From: DASSWG01 sp041689995
Lineage (GTDB): Bacteria; Bacteroidota; Bacteroidia; Flavobacteriales; Flavobacteriaceae
Reading direction: 5' to 3'
Assembly (NCBI GenBank): GCA_041689995.1
Contig: JBDNFD010000088.1
Coordinates: 1-5,974 of the forward strand
Length of the DNA: 5,974 nucleotides
The position numbers were made by a program, and so were the translations under genes. Shown here piece by piece: positions 5,835 through 5,974 of this stretch. Position 1 is the first letter of the stretch. Each line of letters opens with the position of its first letter. Under the pieces are notes generated by a model. The model searched no databases, had not been told where the DNA came from, and was given only the letters and a program-made list of their open reading frames with translations.

Positions 5835-5920
5835 TACTCGGGACGGGACTTGAACCCGTACGAACCGTTAGGTTCATTGGATTTTAAGTCCAACGTGTCT
5901 ACCAATTCCACCACCCGAGC
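5835..5920 (-). tRNA. tRNA-Leu(UAA), element attachment target
   Basis: The - strand gives an 86-base class II tRNA. The acceptor GCTCGGG (5920-5914) pairs with CCCGAGT (5842-5836), and A5835 is the discriminator. D-loop AATTGGTAGACAC, anticodon stem TTGGA/TCCAA with loop CTTAAAA (anticodon UAA), a long variable arm GAACC/GGTTC and a T-arm ACGGG-TTCAAGT-CCCGT are all visible. CCA is not encoded (CAA follows). The first pair is a G1-U72 wobble; this could be native or come from 3'-end replacement by the integrated element. The tRNA's 3' end faces the phage-like genes, which is the normal geometry for integration by a tyrosine recombinase. Confidence 0.95.
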
Positions 5921-5938
5921 AAGGAAGTAAATGTAGCC

Positions 5939-5962
5939 AAAAAAAATTCCCTTAGCGGGAAT
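5939..5962 (-). terminator. Terminator-like hairpin with T8 on the - strand, upstream of the tRNA
   Basis: ATTCCC (5946-5951) and GGGAAT (5957-5962) form a 6-bp stem with a 5-base loop. On the - strand this is followed by eight T (5946-5939, sharing the A of the stem). It would end a leftward transcript coming from beyond the right edge, just 18 bases before the tRNA 5' end. The tRNA would then need its promoter within or behind this hairpin, or the hairpin may only slow a shared tRNA transcript. Confidence 0.6.
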
Positions 5963-5974
5963 CAGAGCGAAAAA

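Noticed and set aside
1..5974. CRISPR array, toxin-antitoxin pair or restriction-modification genes
   Set aside because: No regularly spaced repeats longer than the short ones listed, and no protein with motifs of those systems, were seen on either strand.

Overview
The window looks like a piece of a chromosome from the phylum Bacteroidota, probably a flavobacterium-like organism. The evidence is the low GC content, A-rich sequence rather than strong Shine-Dalgarno motifs before genes, a BT4734/VirE-type primase N-terminus of a kind known mainly from Bacteroidota mobile DNA, and a match to the Bacteroidota promoter consensus (TTTG / TAnnTTTG). No taxonomic marker gene is present, so this is an inference. 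Every recognisable protein gene lies on the + strand and has a mobile-element character. The right end is a tRNA-Leu(UAA) gene on the - strand, with its 3' end facing the element, which is the classical arrangement after integration into a tRNA 3' end.

Layout. (a) 1-62: the last codons of an excisionase/AlpA-like helix-turn-helix protein. (b) 67-447: a small protein with an HTH-like core, joined by an ATGA overlap to (c) 444-3530: a 1028-residue replication protein fusing a BT4734-like primase-type N-terminus to a superfamily 2 helicase that resembles herpesvirus-type origin-binding helicases. (d) 3531-3756: a noncoding region with a 19-bp perfect inverted repeat, a GC-rich palindrome and an AT-rich stretch; it is the best candidate for a replication origin or master operator. 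(e) 3757-5657: a tightly packed second module with a 76-residue unknown, a terminase-small-subunit-like protein, a 42-residue microprotein, a 238-residue unknown, and a DUF5681-like protein that also resembles the small-terminase group. (f) 5658-5834: noncoding element end with short repeats and a terminator. (g) 5835-5920: tRNA-Leu, followed by a - strand terminator-like hairpin at 5939-5962.

Reading. The order [integrase presumably to the left] - Xis/HTH - primase/replication protein - putative ori - small terminase - tRNA attachment end is that of phage-inducible chromosomal islands (PICIs). Those satellites excise, replicate with their own primase/Rep and use a small terminase to divert a helper phage's packaging motor. 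No large terminase, portal, capsid or tail gene is visible here. My leading hypothesis is therefore a PICI-like phage satellite in Bacteroidota. A prophage remnant or a generic integrative element remain alternatives, because the left end and integrase lie outside the window.
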